From the NCBI GenBank assembly GCA_963556255.1, contig OY744609.1, positions 20,706,609-20,770,608 on the forward strand: a DNA stretch of 64,000 bases. Direction: 5' to 3'. This document shows, one piece after another, positions 1-11,715 of the stretch (position 1 is the stretch's first letter; every line of letters starts with the position of its first letter). A program made the translations under genes and the position numbers. Source of the DNA: Allolobophora icterica (lineage: Eukaryota; Annelida; Clitellata; Crassiclitellata; Lumbricidae). The notes under the pieces were generated by a model. It was not told the origin of the DNA, did no database searches, and was given only the letters and a program-made list of their open reading frames with translations.

Positions 1-148
1 ATACATACATACATACATACATACATACATACATACATACATACATACATACATACATACATACATACATACATACATACATACATACATACATACATAC
101 ATACATACATACATACATACATACATACATACATACATACATACATAC
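1..148. repeat. (ATAC)n microsatellite
   Basis: Thirty-odd uninterrupted tetranucleotide copies reach the left edge of the window, so its full length is unknown. Confidence 0.98.
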
Positions 149-1320
149 GTACCCATGCATGTGCCCCAGATGAAATTCTGTGTGTGAATATGGACCCCAA
201 ATGAACAATGGGCATCGTGATAGCACAGAAGATCGTGACAGGTTATTGCAATGAGTAAAAGGTTCAAAGGTCACACAGCGGTCGTGAAAGGTTCACGAGT
301 GCTAAAAAAAGATCCTTTAACTTAGTCGGCGATTTAGGTCATGCTTATCAGAACTTGACACCGCCCCCGTCGTTCAACTTCTGGGCGCCATTGTTGTTTG
401 CAAGTGACATATATATAGCCCCGCACGTACGTGTTTTAGGCCAAAACTTAACGGGCCTAGTTTTTGCCCAGTTAGGTAGATTAAGGTCATACAGGTATCC
501 CAGAAGTTAGGCAGGTGTAATATGACCCGGAAGCATTCATTTGGATCAATCAGTGTTTGCACGTGCTTTGAACCCCGTTTGAAGTGTTGCCGGGGCTCCG
601 GCCTCAGCAACAATATTTAGACTGCTATTAATATAGGTCGATCAGATAAAATAAGTCGATTAGGTCATTTCTTGGCTGTATTAAATGGTCAGTAAAACTT
701 GCAAACGCGTATCCTGGCCGTTTTTCCATGGGCATTAATTAGATGGGACCTATTATGAGCTTTATCCGGGTCCCATATGGAAATATATGGGTCCTATGTG
801 GGCTCCATGTGGTCATGCTGGCATTGAGGTGGCCGTTTTAATATGGAACTGGAAAGTCTCAATCAACTTCTTGCACATACGTGCAGTGTCCGAATAAACA
901 TTTGATTTGGCCAGATAGAGAACAAATGGGCCCTATAGACCTGCAAGTCACGCACTTGACGTTGAAGAAGCTGCGGGTCAAGACCGATCAAAAACAGTCA
1001 CAGGCGTAATTTGGTCTCCAGAGGTGAGTAGGCCTACACGCTGTGTATACCCGCGTATACCCTCGACTATAGCTCCCTACATATGATATAGGCGCCGGAG
1101 ATTATCCCTGACGCAGCTTGTATGTGATGCTGAGAATTTCGGAGATTTACATGACACTAGGGCCTACAAGTGGCCCATGCCCGTATACTCTTCTCCCTAT
1201 AAATCCCAGCAACAAATCGCAGCTTTTCTAAACTGTAGTCGACATTTGAAAAATAATTATTTCTAGACATTTCCTTTGCTATTAGATGATTAGCCTACGT
1301 TTTAATTTCGCACGATTGTC
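149..1320. other. No gene seen; contains one GGGCATTA...CCATATGG dispersed repeat
   Basis: I find no convincing exon. Bases about 728-830 (GGGCATTAATTAGATGGGAC and following) resemble 45530-45605 within the 1.3-kb element and, on the other strand, about 63855-63975. Confidence 0.5.
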
Positions 1321-1341
1321 AGTGTGTGTGCCACCATATTA

Positions 1342-1366
1342 GGGTGGGGGGGTGGGGGGTGGGGGA
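1342..1366 (+). other. G-quadruplex-capable G-run
   Basis: Four runs of three to seven G separated by single T residues (GGGTGGGGGGGTGGGGGG...). No gene is adjacent. Confidence 0.6.
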
Positions 1367-1806
1367 AGGAACTCGTGCAGGAAGGCTAAGATTTCTTCGA
1401 ATTCATGCAGGCGAACTGATATGTGACCGATTAAATCACGACTACATGGACAAGAGAATTTCATTTCTGATACCATATTGAATTTCTGATAGGGCCTTCA
1501 AATTGTCCATAGGCCTATAGGTAGACGAAGCAGGCATATACAGGACTTCCCGCTCTGCTAGGCCTACCCGGCAGACCCGCCGAGAGGGGGCAGAGGGGCA
1601 AATGCCCATGCAGGGGCCCGGCGACTTTTTAGGGGCCCGGGCCGGGCCCGCAATCAACTTATGAAAAATATTATAACCAGTCATACAAAGTTTATGATTT
1701 ATGTCTTTTTAAATAAATTATCTTACGCTTAACTACAATCAGTTTAAACTTCAAGCATCTGAATAAAATCATTGTAGGCTATATATATAAATATAGGGCC
1801 TAGGCC

Positions 1807-1887
1807 TAATATCGTACGGTCGTACACGCACTTTTGTTATTTCAATTTATGCTTCTATTAATTTTTTCGTACGACCGTACGATATTA
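1807..1887. repeat. Hairpin: 19-bp perfect inverted repeat
   Basis: TAATATCGTACGGTCGTAC (1807-1825) is the complement of 1869-1887, with a 43-base loop. Weaker AT-rich matching continues outward, suggesting a small fold-back element. Confidence 0.85.
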
Positions 1888-1918
1888 TATTTATATAAAG
1901 CCTAAAGATAGTTTAGAG

Positions 1919-2015
1919 GCCCGTAACTGCTCTACCTAGGTGCCCGTGACTGTTCTGCCTAGGGGCCCGCGAGTGCTCTGCCTATGGGCCCGTGACTGCT
2001 CTGCATAGGGGCCCG
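1919..2015. repeat. 23-bp tandem repeat, about four copies
   Basis: Unit GCCCGTGACTGCTCTGCCTA plus GGG, with one or two changes per copy. No gene. Confidence 0.8.
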
Positions 2016-2229
2016 GAATTGCTGTCGGCGGCCCTGCTACCAGGTAATTGTCCTGAGAAAAATAAACGAAAAAAGTGCTCTGCTAGGACTACAATTAAGG
2101 TAATTGTCCTGAAAAAAGTGCACCATATCGAAGACGATCGATGAGGCTACGCGTGATGATTTGAGGTCAGTTTTTTTTAGTGAACTTTGTCTAAAATTAA
2201 AGAATATCGACAACAAAGACCACGCCAAT

Positions 2230-2960
2230 GACGACGACGACGACGACGACGATGATGATACCATATATGTTGTTGTTGCTGTTATGTTGTCGATGATAAC
2301 AACGACGATGATCATGATGATGATTTTAATAGGCCTAATATTAAAAATAACAATAGTAGTAGTAGTAGTTGTGGTGGTGGTGGCTTCAGAAACAAGTCTC
2401 AGCAGGGCTTCCAGATACAGCAAAACTGCTGCTGCTGCTGCTGCCGATGGTTAATTCCGGACGCCTGAGAAACCCAACACGCACTTTGTGCTAAACATTA
2501 ACACAACATTGCTCGGTGATCGATTGCTATGTTTGTGGGTATAGGAGTGAGCATGGAACAGAGATCATCATCATAATCATCATCATCGTCATCATCATCA
2601 CCATTATCATGAACATCAGCATCACCATTATCAACATCATCATCCTCACTATCAACATCATCATTGTCATCATTGCCATCATCATCATTATCATCATCAT
2701 CATCATCAACAACAACATCATCATCAGAAGCATCATCAACATCATCATCATCGTAACCACCACCATCATTATTACCATCATCATTGCCATCATCATCGCC
2801 ATCTTCATCATCATCATCATCATCATCATCAACAACAACATCATCATCAGAAGCATCATCAACATCATCATCGTAACCACCACCATCATTATTACCATCA
2901 TCATTGCCATCATCATCGCCATCTTCATCAATCATCATCATCATCAGCAGCAGTAGCAAC
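2230..2960. repeat. Trinucleotide repeat cluster, with a 123-bp tandem duplication
   Basis: GAC/GAT, TAG/TGG and CTG runs (2238-2447) are followed by about 400 bases of imperfect (ATC)n (2560-2955). Within it a block with CAACAACAACATC, GAAGCATC and CGTAACCACC appears twice, at about 2707-2829 and 2830-2934. Open frames on both strands are repeat artefacts. Confidence 0.92.
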
Positions 2961-3370
2961 AGCAGCATCAGCTTTAATCAACATTATTGGTCAGCGTTAT
3001 ACTACCGTCATAATGTCATCATGGCTCTGCCTCCTCGTGTTTATAACTCTCCTATCTAGACTGTTTTTCGTTCTACATTGAAAACTTTCCCCTTCCAGTC
3101 GTTTACCGTTCTTCAAGTTCATGTTGCCCGGCTATAACATGCACCTCTCAAACTTTTTAACCAGGGCATTGTCAAAATATAGTAGGCGTATTGTATAATT
3201 GTCGTAATAACCACATTAATCACAATCATCCTAGCCACCTTCTAAGTGGCAAGAGCTTAATTTAATTTAAACTATGATCAGGCTGGAAATAAGATGGACA
3301 GGAAAGGCAAGGATGTCGTAGGCGGATTACGCTTACAAATGCAATCGTAATCGTAGACCTAATCTCCAAA

Positions 3371-3690
3371 CTTTCTTAATGTTTCTTGTTGCTTCCCAAT
3401 GTTTCTTGGTGTTTGCCAATGTTTCTTAATGTTTCTTGGTGTTTTCCAATGTTTCTTGGTGTTTGCCAATGTTTCTTAATGTTTCTTGGTGTTTTCCAAT
3501 GTTTCTTGGTGTTTGCCAATGTTTCTTAATGTTTCTTGGTGTTTCCCAATGTTTCTTGGTGTTTGCCAATGTTTCTTAATGTTTCTTGGTGTTTTCCAAT
3601 GTTTCTTGGTGTTTGCCAATGTTTCTTAATGTTTCTTAGTTTTTGCCAATGTTTCTTGGAGTTTCCAAATGTTCCCTAATGTTTCTTGGA
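3371..3690. repeat. 50-bp higher-order tandem array of 10-bp blocks
   Basis: Blocks GTTTCTTAAT, GTTTCTTGGT, GTTTTCCAAT, GTTTCTTGGT and GTTTGCCAAT follow each other in fixed order, about six rounds, with block length held at exactly 10 in the core. Confidence 0.92.
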
Positions 3691-3890
3691 TGGATAGATG
3701 AATTAATGAATAAACGTCCGAGTTACCGAGTACCTGAATTGACTGACTGAATGAATGAGTTAACAAACGGATAAAAGAAAGGAAAGACGAGTCGACAGTT
3801 AAAAGAATGAACGAATGATTGAATGTAGTGAAGGGATGAATAGATAGATGGATGAATGACTGGATGGATAGTGGAATAAGTGGACAAATA
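3690..3890. repeat. Imperfect GAAT/GATG tetranucleotide tract
   Basis: Degenerate (GAAT)n and (GGAT)n words such as GATGGATAGATGAATTAATG. No gene. Confidence 0.7.
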
Positions 3891-4260
3891 ACTGCTTTTC
3901 GTTTCTGTTTGTTGTACACCAATGAATGAAAACATTTGTTAAATTTCATCCAGAGTCTTTATTAGAAGAATACCAGTCATTGTGTTTTCGTTAGCACTAA
4001 AAGCCTCCATTAGCGTCTCGACATTGAAGTAGAATTCAGTCTGCCTTCCCATAACTGTTAATTGATTACTTCTAAGTATAACAACCGTTCTTAACAGACA
4101 TAAAAAGAAGAACTTCTGTGTCAGCATCTGTGTCTCGTTTAGTTTCTGAGTAGCAGTTGTGCACTAGCGGCTGTCTGTTCGTTGATGATTTGGGATTTGA
4201 TTCCACATTGTAACTTTTTCCTTCTGATCGAGTCTTCTATCAGCCTCATTCCAGGGCAAC

Positions 4261-4830
4261 GACATTTAACAAAAAACAATAACGATAATACACAACAAAA
4301 GACAAATACAATAAACAACAAAAACGACAATAAACAAAAAAAACGACACTAAGCAACAAAAAACAACAATAAACAAAAAACAACAATAAACAACAACAAA
4401 AACGAAAATAAACAACAAAAAACAAAAAATAATAATAATAAAATAATAAAAGATAATAAATAATAAAAACAACAAACAACAAAAACAACGAAAATAAAAA
4501 TTAAAAATAATAATAAACAAAAACCCTACAAGATGTGGGCTTACGGGAGTTTAAGCCACGCCAGAGGCCCCCTGCCTTAATGAGCTTACAGGATTTTAAG
4601 CCGCGCCAGAGGCTCAGCAGTACTACTATTACAAAAAAGTAAATAAAATAAACAATAAAAAAACAATAAACAGAAAAAACAATAAACAAAAAAATAAAAC
4701 AATAAACAAAAAATAAAACAATAAACAATAACAAAAATACAAGAACAAATACAAATACAAAACGAATACAAAACGAATACAAATACAAAACAAAAACAAA
4801 TACAAAAACGAAAAAGTAAACCCCCACATA
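4261..4830. repeat. A-rich low-complexity tract (AACAAAAAC-like)
   Basis: Runs of AAACAAC, AATAAAC and AATAATA fill 4265-4525 and 4635-4825. The gap between them holds two copies of a block like CTTACGGGAGTTTAAGCC (about 4540 and 4587). Hydrophobic open frames on the minus strand are translations of this tract. Confidence 0.85.
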
Positions 4831-5640
4831 GACAATACAGAGCCGCAGTGCAACGTAACATGAGTCCATCCCATTGCACAGAAAAGTTGCCTTCAAATCC
4901 ACAAACACCTGTTGAAAAAAACCAGTAAAATACTGAAGGTTATTATTACACGTTACGACAGATAAATAGTAATATGAAATAAAGAAAAACACAAGTCTTT
5001 TTTTTGGGGCGAACCCTGTTGGTCGGCATCGCACTGATATACATCAGGAAGCTTTTTGTTCCAGTCTTAAATCAACCAGGTCAGCAATCATTGTGCTTAG
5101 CTGCTTCGGGGAGATATGCAGGTGCCTCACTTCCGTATATTAACTCAAGCCCCTTGTATCTTAGCACGACTCGGATCTTCCTCTATGAACAGTCTTCAGC
5201 TTTACATACGTGCTATTGCGTTTAGCTCTGTTCAGCAAACATTTCCAAAATGTCTTAAAATGCACTTAAATATCTAGATGAGTTAGTTAGTCATGTGTGC
5301 AACGCCTTTGTGAAGTAGCCGACTTAGAACTTAGAAGGTGCTATATTAAGTGGCTTGATACAAGAAAACAAACAAACATACATACATAAATACACACACA
5401 CATATATACAAGCAACACTGCTTCATAAGGGCCTACTGTCGCCTACATGTATATTATTATTATTATAATATTACTATATATACATATAATATCCATATAG
5501 TGTCCGTCTGTCGGGGGACGCTACGTCACAAACGGGTTCTGTTCTATTGTGAAACATAAACCGTTTGTCTTGACGACGGCGATAACCAACGACACATATA
5601 GGCCTATAATATGACGTCATAATATGACGGGGAAATACAC
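4831..5640. other. No gene seen
   Basis: AT-rich DNA with short simple repeats; an open frame at 5004-5225 (+) shows no recognisable domain or splice context. Confidence 0.4.
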
Positions 5641-5644
5641 TAGT

Positions 5645-5671
5645 TAATAATAATAATAATAATAATAATTA
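5645..5671. repeat. (AAT)n microsatellite
   Basis: About nine copies. Confidence 0.9.
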
Positions 5672-5942
5672 GTAACTTGCATCGCACCAGTATCTAATGC
5701 ACAAGGCATCAACCGATGGGACATCCAAACCTACATGTAGGACATATGAGCCCCTTATATAGAAATGTGTGTAATGTCATATTCTCACTCTATCTTCAAC
5801 ATATCACATTGCTGTAGCATTGGGATGTAGTCTCAAAACAACTTTAGCAGCTTTCTATGGCATTTAATAATTCACAATGCATAAATACTTAATTAAAAAA
5901 TATCAGTAAAAATGCACATTATATCAAAATAAATTCATACCA

Positions 5943-6385
5943 CTAGTCTTTCCAACGGTTCTGTATGGTTGTGAGTCGTGGACAATGACAAAGAACATGG
6001 AGAAAAAGGTCAACGCATGTGAAATGTGGATATGGAGAAAAATGTTGAGAATATCATGGACAGAGAAAAGGACGAACGAATCAATACGAGTGGAGATTGG
6101 TGTCGAGAATGAAGAGTCATTAAAACAAAAAGCGACAAGATTGAAGCTTGGATTCTTTGGTCATGTTATGCGATCTGATGGGCTAGAAAAGGAAATGATG
6201 TTGGCTTGTGGTGAGGGGAAAAAAAGAAGGGGTCGACCAAGGAAGAAATGGATGGATGAGATTCACGATGTAACTGGCATGAATCTGGAAGCACTAAGGG
6301 ACCTGACTTCGAATAGGAAGCAATGGAGAATGTGTGTCGTGGCGATCGCTAGAGCTCCAGGAGTTGACAGCACAAGGTGACAAGG
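5943..6385 (+). pseudogene. 3' end of a non-LTR retrotransposon reverse-transcriptase ORF
   Basis: The frame reads VFPTVLYGCESWTMTKNMEK, then ...CEMWIWRKMLRISWTEKRTN, ...LGFFGHVMRSDGLE and GRPRKKWMDEI before a stop. These are the C-terminal landmarks of LINE reverse transcriptases (LYGCESWT, RMLRI.W, GH.MR, RGRP). The catalytic domain is missing, so this is a 5'-truncated copy. Its tail (CGATCGCTAGAGCTCC and following bases) recurs in two other repeats in the window. Confidence 0.85.
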
Positions 6386-6590
6386 TGACATACCACAAAA
6401 TCAGGATGGAAAAGGCATTCACATTCATTTTCTGACTGAGAAAACGCTCACGACATTCAGGACAGAATCAACTCGGATTACATCACAGATAAAGACATTG
6501 AATGATAAGTGCAACAAAAAGCCAGCCACATACCTGGTGGAGAGGGTGCTCTCCCTCCTCTTTGTTTTTCCTGTCTTTGTTAAGACTAAG

Positions 6591-6829
6591 ATCAAACTGG
6601 ATGGACAGTTGAACCAGAATTCACAACAGCAGAAGACATGCATTCTCCTCCTGCTTCTCTTACCCCTCCATTCATATTCAGTGCTGCTGAATCCGATTTA
6701 TCGAGAGATCCAGCAACGAGAAAATTGGGTTTCTTAGATTCTTCTAAGGGTGAAGGCGACATTTCTTCAAATCCGCTTTACTGTGAACTCAACGGAGAAT
6801 GTCCAATTCCGTTAGTCAGTGGGGTTGCT
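6591..6829 (+). other. Possible unassigned coding exon
   Basis: After a pyrimidine stretch and an AG, one frame reads TGWTVEPEFTTAEDMHSPPA, then ...SAAESDLSRDPATRKLGFLD, then SSKGEGDISSNPLYCELNGE. It has protein-like composition and an NPxY motif. I recognise no family and see no partner exon, so it may be chance, part of an unseen gene or a pseudogene. Confidence 0.2.
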
Positions 6830-8370
6830 ATATCTCTTGTTCTCTCACATTGTGGTTTTTTGTTTGTGAAGGTTTTTCCCGATTTTTTTTCATATTTTTT
6901 TCAGTTTTCACAATTTTTTCACATTGTAACAGTTTTTTGGTTTTGTCAGCTGCATTGCTACATCTCCAGTTCCCACACCTAGTGAAAGTTGAATAACACC
7001 AGGCGTCTGGGATGATAGTCTAACCGAGTCTTCGATACCACTCTTTGTTCTCCATGGATGTGAAACATCAGGAAGACGTGGTGGTAGTCGAACCAATCGA
7101 CCGGATACTGTCCGTCATCAATGGCAGAAGAACTCCAGGAGGTTGTGGAGCAGGGCGTTTCTTGGATGCAGCTGGAATTTGCAGCTGCAACTGGAAGGCA
7201 GTTACCATGGTGTGCATCTGTTGTGAAGGTCACGCAAGCATCTGTGAGTTCACAGTTGGCTGTGAATTCCTGTGCAACTGTGACTGAATTCATTGGAGTA
7301 CTGCCAGGGTCTACCTGGTGTAAGTTCTGCATAGAACCACCCTAAACATTAAAAAAACAGAGGATTTTAATTCCAGAGTTAGTTTCTCTCTTTTAAAAAT
7401 ATGTATTTTAGGATTATGCTAAACCCATGGAAGGAAAACATTATTTGGATAAGTAATTTGTGTCACAATTCGCTGAGCACAAACACTATTAAAATGCACA
7501 AAACCAAGCCAAGGTTCACTCAAATTCAAACGAAACAATCAGTGAAGAATGATCTTCAAGAGTCCAGTACAATGTAAGCCCTAAGTTCAATGCAATCTGC
7601 AAGATGGTAAGATATTGGATGCAGCAAAGAAGCAGATTATGAGATGCAGCAACCTGACTAGGGTAAATTTAATTAACTCTTTCTTATTTCAGAATCCTCG
7701 GTCATCATTTGTTCACTTATTTTATAGGCATCCAGTTGTACTGTAGTCTGTATTCTGTATCTTTCAATTCAGTATATAAAAATATATTGCATGGCATTGT
7801 AATTATGAAATAATTGCTTTTTACAGACGAACTTCACTGAGGAACATTCAGAATTAACCCATATCTATCACTGAGCAGCTTTCCTTTGGTCTTCAACTAT
7901 GGCCTTATAAATGCAAATCAGGTGGTTTATCTTGTATATGTTTTGGCATAGTGAATTTGTCACATGCTGATTTTTTACCATAAATGTTTTAAAATTATTT
8001 TACCAGATGGCAAGTGATGTTGATGAGCACATTAAGCAGTGAAGTAAATGTGTTCAGTGGAGTTTTAGCTGTTTACATTTTTCATGTAAACATAAATATG
8101 AGATAAATGGAAAGTAATAGTTACAGCATAATGTGGTTTATTCTACATAAACTTTAAATGCCTAGTTTTTACTTCATGCTACACAAATGGCAGAAGTTAC
8201 ATGACCACTGGTATTTCTCAGTCAAAATTACTTCTAAGCTTTGATTGTATGTTACATAGGCATATCCGTAAAACCAGTAGAGGGCCTAATTAAACAAGGA
8301 TATTAATAATACCGTTCAGTTCAAAATTTACATTGATTACACTCTGGCTTTTCAGTAGTTTAAAATTCTC
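6830..8370. other. No gene seen
   Basis: Open frames on both strands at 6979-7345 overlap each other and show no family signature. The rest is AT-rich intergenic sequence. Confidence 0.4.
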
Positions 8371-8372
8371 GT

Positions 8373-9031
8373 GCCTATAGAATTATACAGTTCTATGTCC
8401 ACTTTTCTGAAAAATCAACCTAATGCCATATCCGTTATCAGGATGACATGGGCTATGTCCAGAATAGTCAAGCTTAACTGTAGACGCTTTCTTCAACGCT
8501 ATCTGTCAGGATTATACAGTTCTATGTCCACGAATGTGGTCAGTATTTTAAAGTATTTTAGTGCTACAGAGGTACAAGTCCTCATTCAATAGAATGAATT
8601 ATTTTCTATCACGTGCATGCTCGATAGATCTGCGATGAAGTGACTTTTGAAGAATAATATTATACGGCGTTATGTCCATAGCCAATACCAGTGAGAGATC
8701 TGAACACGTGACTTAGACTTATATCCCTATAGTTCTCACGTTGTCTGCAATCGTGTCCGTAACCTGGACTTTTTAATGTTATACAGCTCTATGTCCAACA
8801 ATAGTCAACCCTGCCATAATTATATCAAAATTTATTCATATTCAGTGTACATTATAATAAAAAACATATATAGTCATACTAGGGGAACACAGTGTTGTCC
8901 AAAAATTTTAATTTAATTGCCATCAATGAAACAGCGCGAAACATTTTCGTCAGCAAATCTAAGAATTCGTTTTTCTCGGTTTTCAAAAAAGTGGACATAG
9001 AACAGTATAATTCTATAGGCACGAATTCTTG
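8373..9031. repeat. Element with repeated TTATACAGTTCTATGTCCA motif and inverted ends
   Basis: The motif occurs at 8383, 8512, 8660 (diverged) and 8779 on the + strand and inverted at 8992-9010. The outer pair sit in roughly 45-bp inverted arms (about 8371-8415 and 8985-9031, sharing GTGCCTATAGAATTATAC). Confidence 0.7.
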
Positions 9032-9847
9032 TGATCCTAAACACATCTTATTGCACCAAACCAAAAGACCGTGACATTCCAATACCTTAAAAATTGAATA
9101 AAAGAATATCTTAAACAAACCACGAGGAAAGCAGAATTGTTTACCTCCATGGAGGTCAATGGTTCTTTCGCATTTCATTTCTCCGGACTTGAAATGGGAC
9201 TTAAAGTCAGTCTGATTGGAATGCCTGAGGCAAGATTTTTGGTTGAACTTTGAGCTGGGTTGGTGGAGGAGGATCTTTTGTTCGACTCGCAGTTGGATCC
9301 TTTGAAGCTCGATCTTTTGAAGTATGACTCTTGGCTGGATTTCAGGTTGTGCATCTTTCGAAATAAGATCTCTTGTTGGATCCTGGACGCAACATGGCGT
9401 AAGGTGAAACGATAAGAAATTCGCTCAGAAATCAACTCTGTCCAAAACGTTAAGTAACAAAATCGCAACAAAGACGGGAAACTATAGAGACGATGACGTC
9501 ATCGGAATACATGAACAAACACTGAAATGACATCATTTATATTTAAAAGCCGGAAAACCTTTAACACGGGTCAATTAATTTATAAATTTATACCGATAAC
9601 AGCGCTTAATAAATATTAAAATACTGGGGTAGCGGTAATAGTAATGAAATATCCAATATCATTAATTAAATTATGTTTGAGAGCTAGGGGCCTATTTCTG
9701 CGGGACCGCTCTGAAGTTTGCTAATTTGTATAGCTCCACACTTTTGACAACGCATCGTTGATGATAATTTTAGATACAACGCTGTACCATTATGTACGTT
9801 TGTAGGCCTAGTATAGTCTATAGTAGTAGTTGTTGATACTGCTATAG

Positions 9848-11235
9848 GCTTTTGATACGGTTAGGCATTATTCCATTATGCATAAACTCATGAGCCAGCT
9901 TGATATTCCGGACCAAATTTATAACTGGCTATAGGCCTACCATTATCTCATGAACAGAGGTCATATCACTAGGCATCAAGGGAATTCCTCGTTACCACTG
10001 CATAATAGGCCTATTAACTCAAGTGTGATTCAAGGATCAGCCATTGGCCCAGTCTTATTTGCGACTAACTCATATCTGACCAGTGTTGGGTATGAGTTAA
10101 CTCATATGAGTTTAAACTCACGAGTTAACTCACTTGCTGTGATTTATGAGTTTGAGTTAACTCACCTTAAAGAGTGTGAGTTAGGCCTATGAGTTTGAGT
10201 TAACTCATATTTTCTGTGAGTTTGAGTTGTAACTGTCAATTATTTTAAACTCAACTCACTCTTCGGCACTCGGCACATATTATGTTGAAACAAGCCTTTT
10301 TTATATCGTCGGCTTTCCATACTGGTGAGTGGTGACGGCAGAGAGGGTCGTAAACACTGCTAGCGGACAGTATTTAAGCACTGCATATTTTGTATATTGT
10401 GAACAGTTAAGAACAACATGGCTGAAGTACCGTGTATTCTTGATGGAAAATATTTTTCTGTTACAAGTAGGCGTGATGGAAAAATTGTTGCTCGATTAGA
10501 ACGTGCTAGTATGAAACGTGTGAGTTTATGAGTTAACTCATTTAACAACTGAGTTTGAGTTAACTCGTTTCACTTAGGATGAGTTGAGTTTGAGTTTAAA
10601 CTCATTTTGAGGTGCGTGAGTTGAGTTTTGATTTAACTCATTTCTTGTGTGAGTTTATACCCAACACTGCATCTGACCTACATCCAGTGCATGACTTTAA
10701 TTATATGGATAAATTCGCTGATGATACTTACCTCCTGATTGGTTCTTCTCACATCTCCACTGCTCGAGAAGAATTTACAAATATCTCTGATTGGGCAGTA
10801 AATAATAACCTTCGCCTAAACCCCTTGAAAACAAAGGATCGAGATGATTATTTTTAGTAAGATGCGGGGAGGTCCATTTTATCCCACAAATTATACCAGG
10901 GGCTGAACGAGTTTCATCAATTAAAATTTTAGGAGTTAGGCCCTACTATACGTTCTGATTTAAAGATGGGGTCACATCTGGATGCAGTCCTAACGGCCTC
11001 ATCTTCATCTCTCTATGCTCTGAGAATTCTTCGAACACATGGTTTTCCATCGCCAATTCTGCATAATAGGCCTATAGCAAGGGCAACCACATTATCCTGT
11101 ATTATGTATGCCTCCCCCTCATGGCGGGGTTATCTCAGTAAAGGTGAAAAGAACAGAATCGATAGACTCTTAACACGTATGCTCAAAAGGGATTTCCTTC
11201 CTTTATCCTTTCAGAAAGCAGACGATCGATAGACT
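9848..11235 (+). pseudogene. Degenerate LINE reverse transcriptase (jockey/CR1-like), interrupted
   Basis: Frames read AFDTVRHYSIMHKLMSQLDI then PDQIYNWL, then SSVIQGSAIGPVLF, then (after an insertion) ASDLHPVHDFNYMDKFADDT, the catalytic FADD box, then NNLRLNPLKTK and SSLYALRILRTHGF. The order matches an RT domain with thumb region. Frameshifts and stops make it a pseudogene. A hAT-like element at 10081-10669 separates two RT blocks. Confidence 0.88.
10081..10669. mobile_element. Non-autonomous hAT-like element inserted in LINE RT
   Basis: The ends are inverted: CAGTGTTGGGTATGAG... at the left, and the complement of CAGTGTTGGGTATAAA at the right. Flanks TATCTGAC (10073-10080) and CATCTGAC (10670-10677) match at 7 of 8, fitting an 8-bp hAT target duplication. 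The inside is full of GAGTTAACTCA-like palindromic words and has no transposase. Confidence 0.85.
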
Positions 11236-11276
11236 CTTCGATAGACTCTTTTTAGGAGTTAGGCCCTACTAGTTAG

Positions 11277-11715
11277 TCCGCAAAGGTTCACCAGTCACTC
11301 TGGTACAGAGTAAAGCAGGGAGGCGACCTGACCGACGACTCTGATGAGCGTAGACTCGGATCCGACCTGGGCTGGTGAACCAAAGTCCTCCGTGCCCACC
11401 TTCTCGTGGTGCGGACCGTTAGTACCCTTCCTAGGAAGTACTCTTCCTAGGAGGGGGAACGAACGGGCACGGCAGGCAAAACCAGGGGAAGGCAATGGCA
11501 AACCACCCCTGTTAATCATGCCAAGAAAATCGTCATGCCACACACCAAACCACGCCGATGGTCGCGGATGGAGGGACTCCCAGGCCGGAGCGCTGAGGTG
11601 GGACTCCCAGGCCAAAGCGCGACTCAAGGGCTACTGGGAGAAGTAGCAAGACGGCAACGGAGACTGTGTGGCATGACGATCGCTAGGGCTCCTAGAGCCG
11701 ACGGCACAAAGAGAG
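11277..11715 (+). mobile_element. SINE-like dispersed repeat with LINE-derived tail, copy 1
   Basis: It starts TCCGCAAAGGTTCACCAGTC and passes through a block GGAAGGCAATGGCAAACCAC seen in many animal SINE-like repeats. It ends with CGATCGCTAGGGCTCC..., the same 3' tail as the LINE fragment at 5943-6385. A second copy lies inverted at 14383-14745. Confidence 0.75.

Noticed and set aside
2498..2968. Long Asp-rich and Met/Ile-rich open frames on both strands
   Set aside because: They are translations of the imperfect ATC trinucleotide repeat; all frames are open because the repeat lacks stop codons.
4246..5034. Hydrophobic Phe/Leu/Val-rich frames resembling membrane proteins
   Set aside because: Compositional artefact of the A-rich (T-rich on minus) low-complexity tract.
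6979..7345. Open frames on both strands around 7.0-7.3 kb
   Set aside because: Opposite-strand frames overlap fully, none shows a domain, and no splice partners were found.
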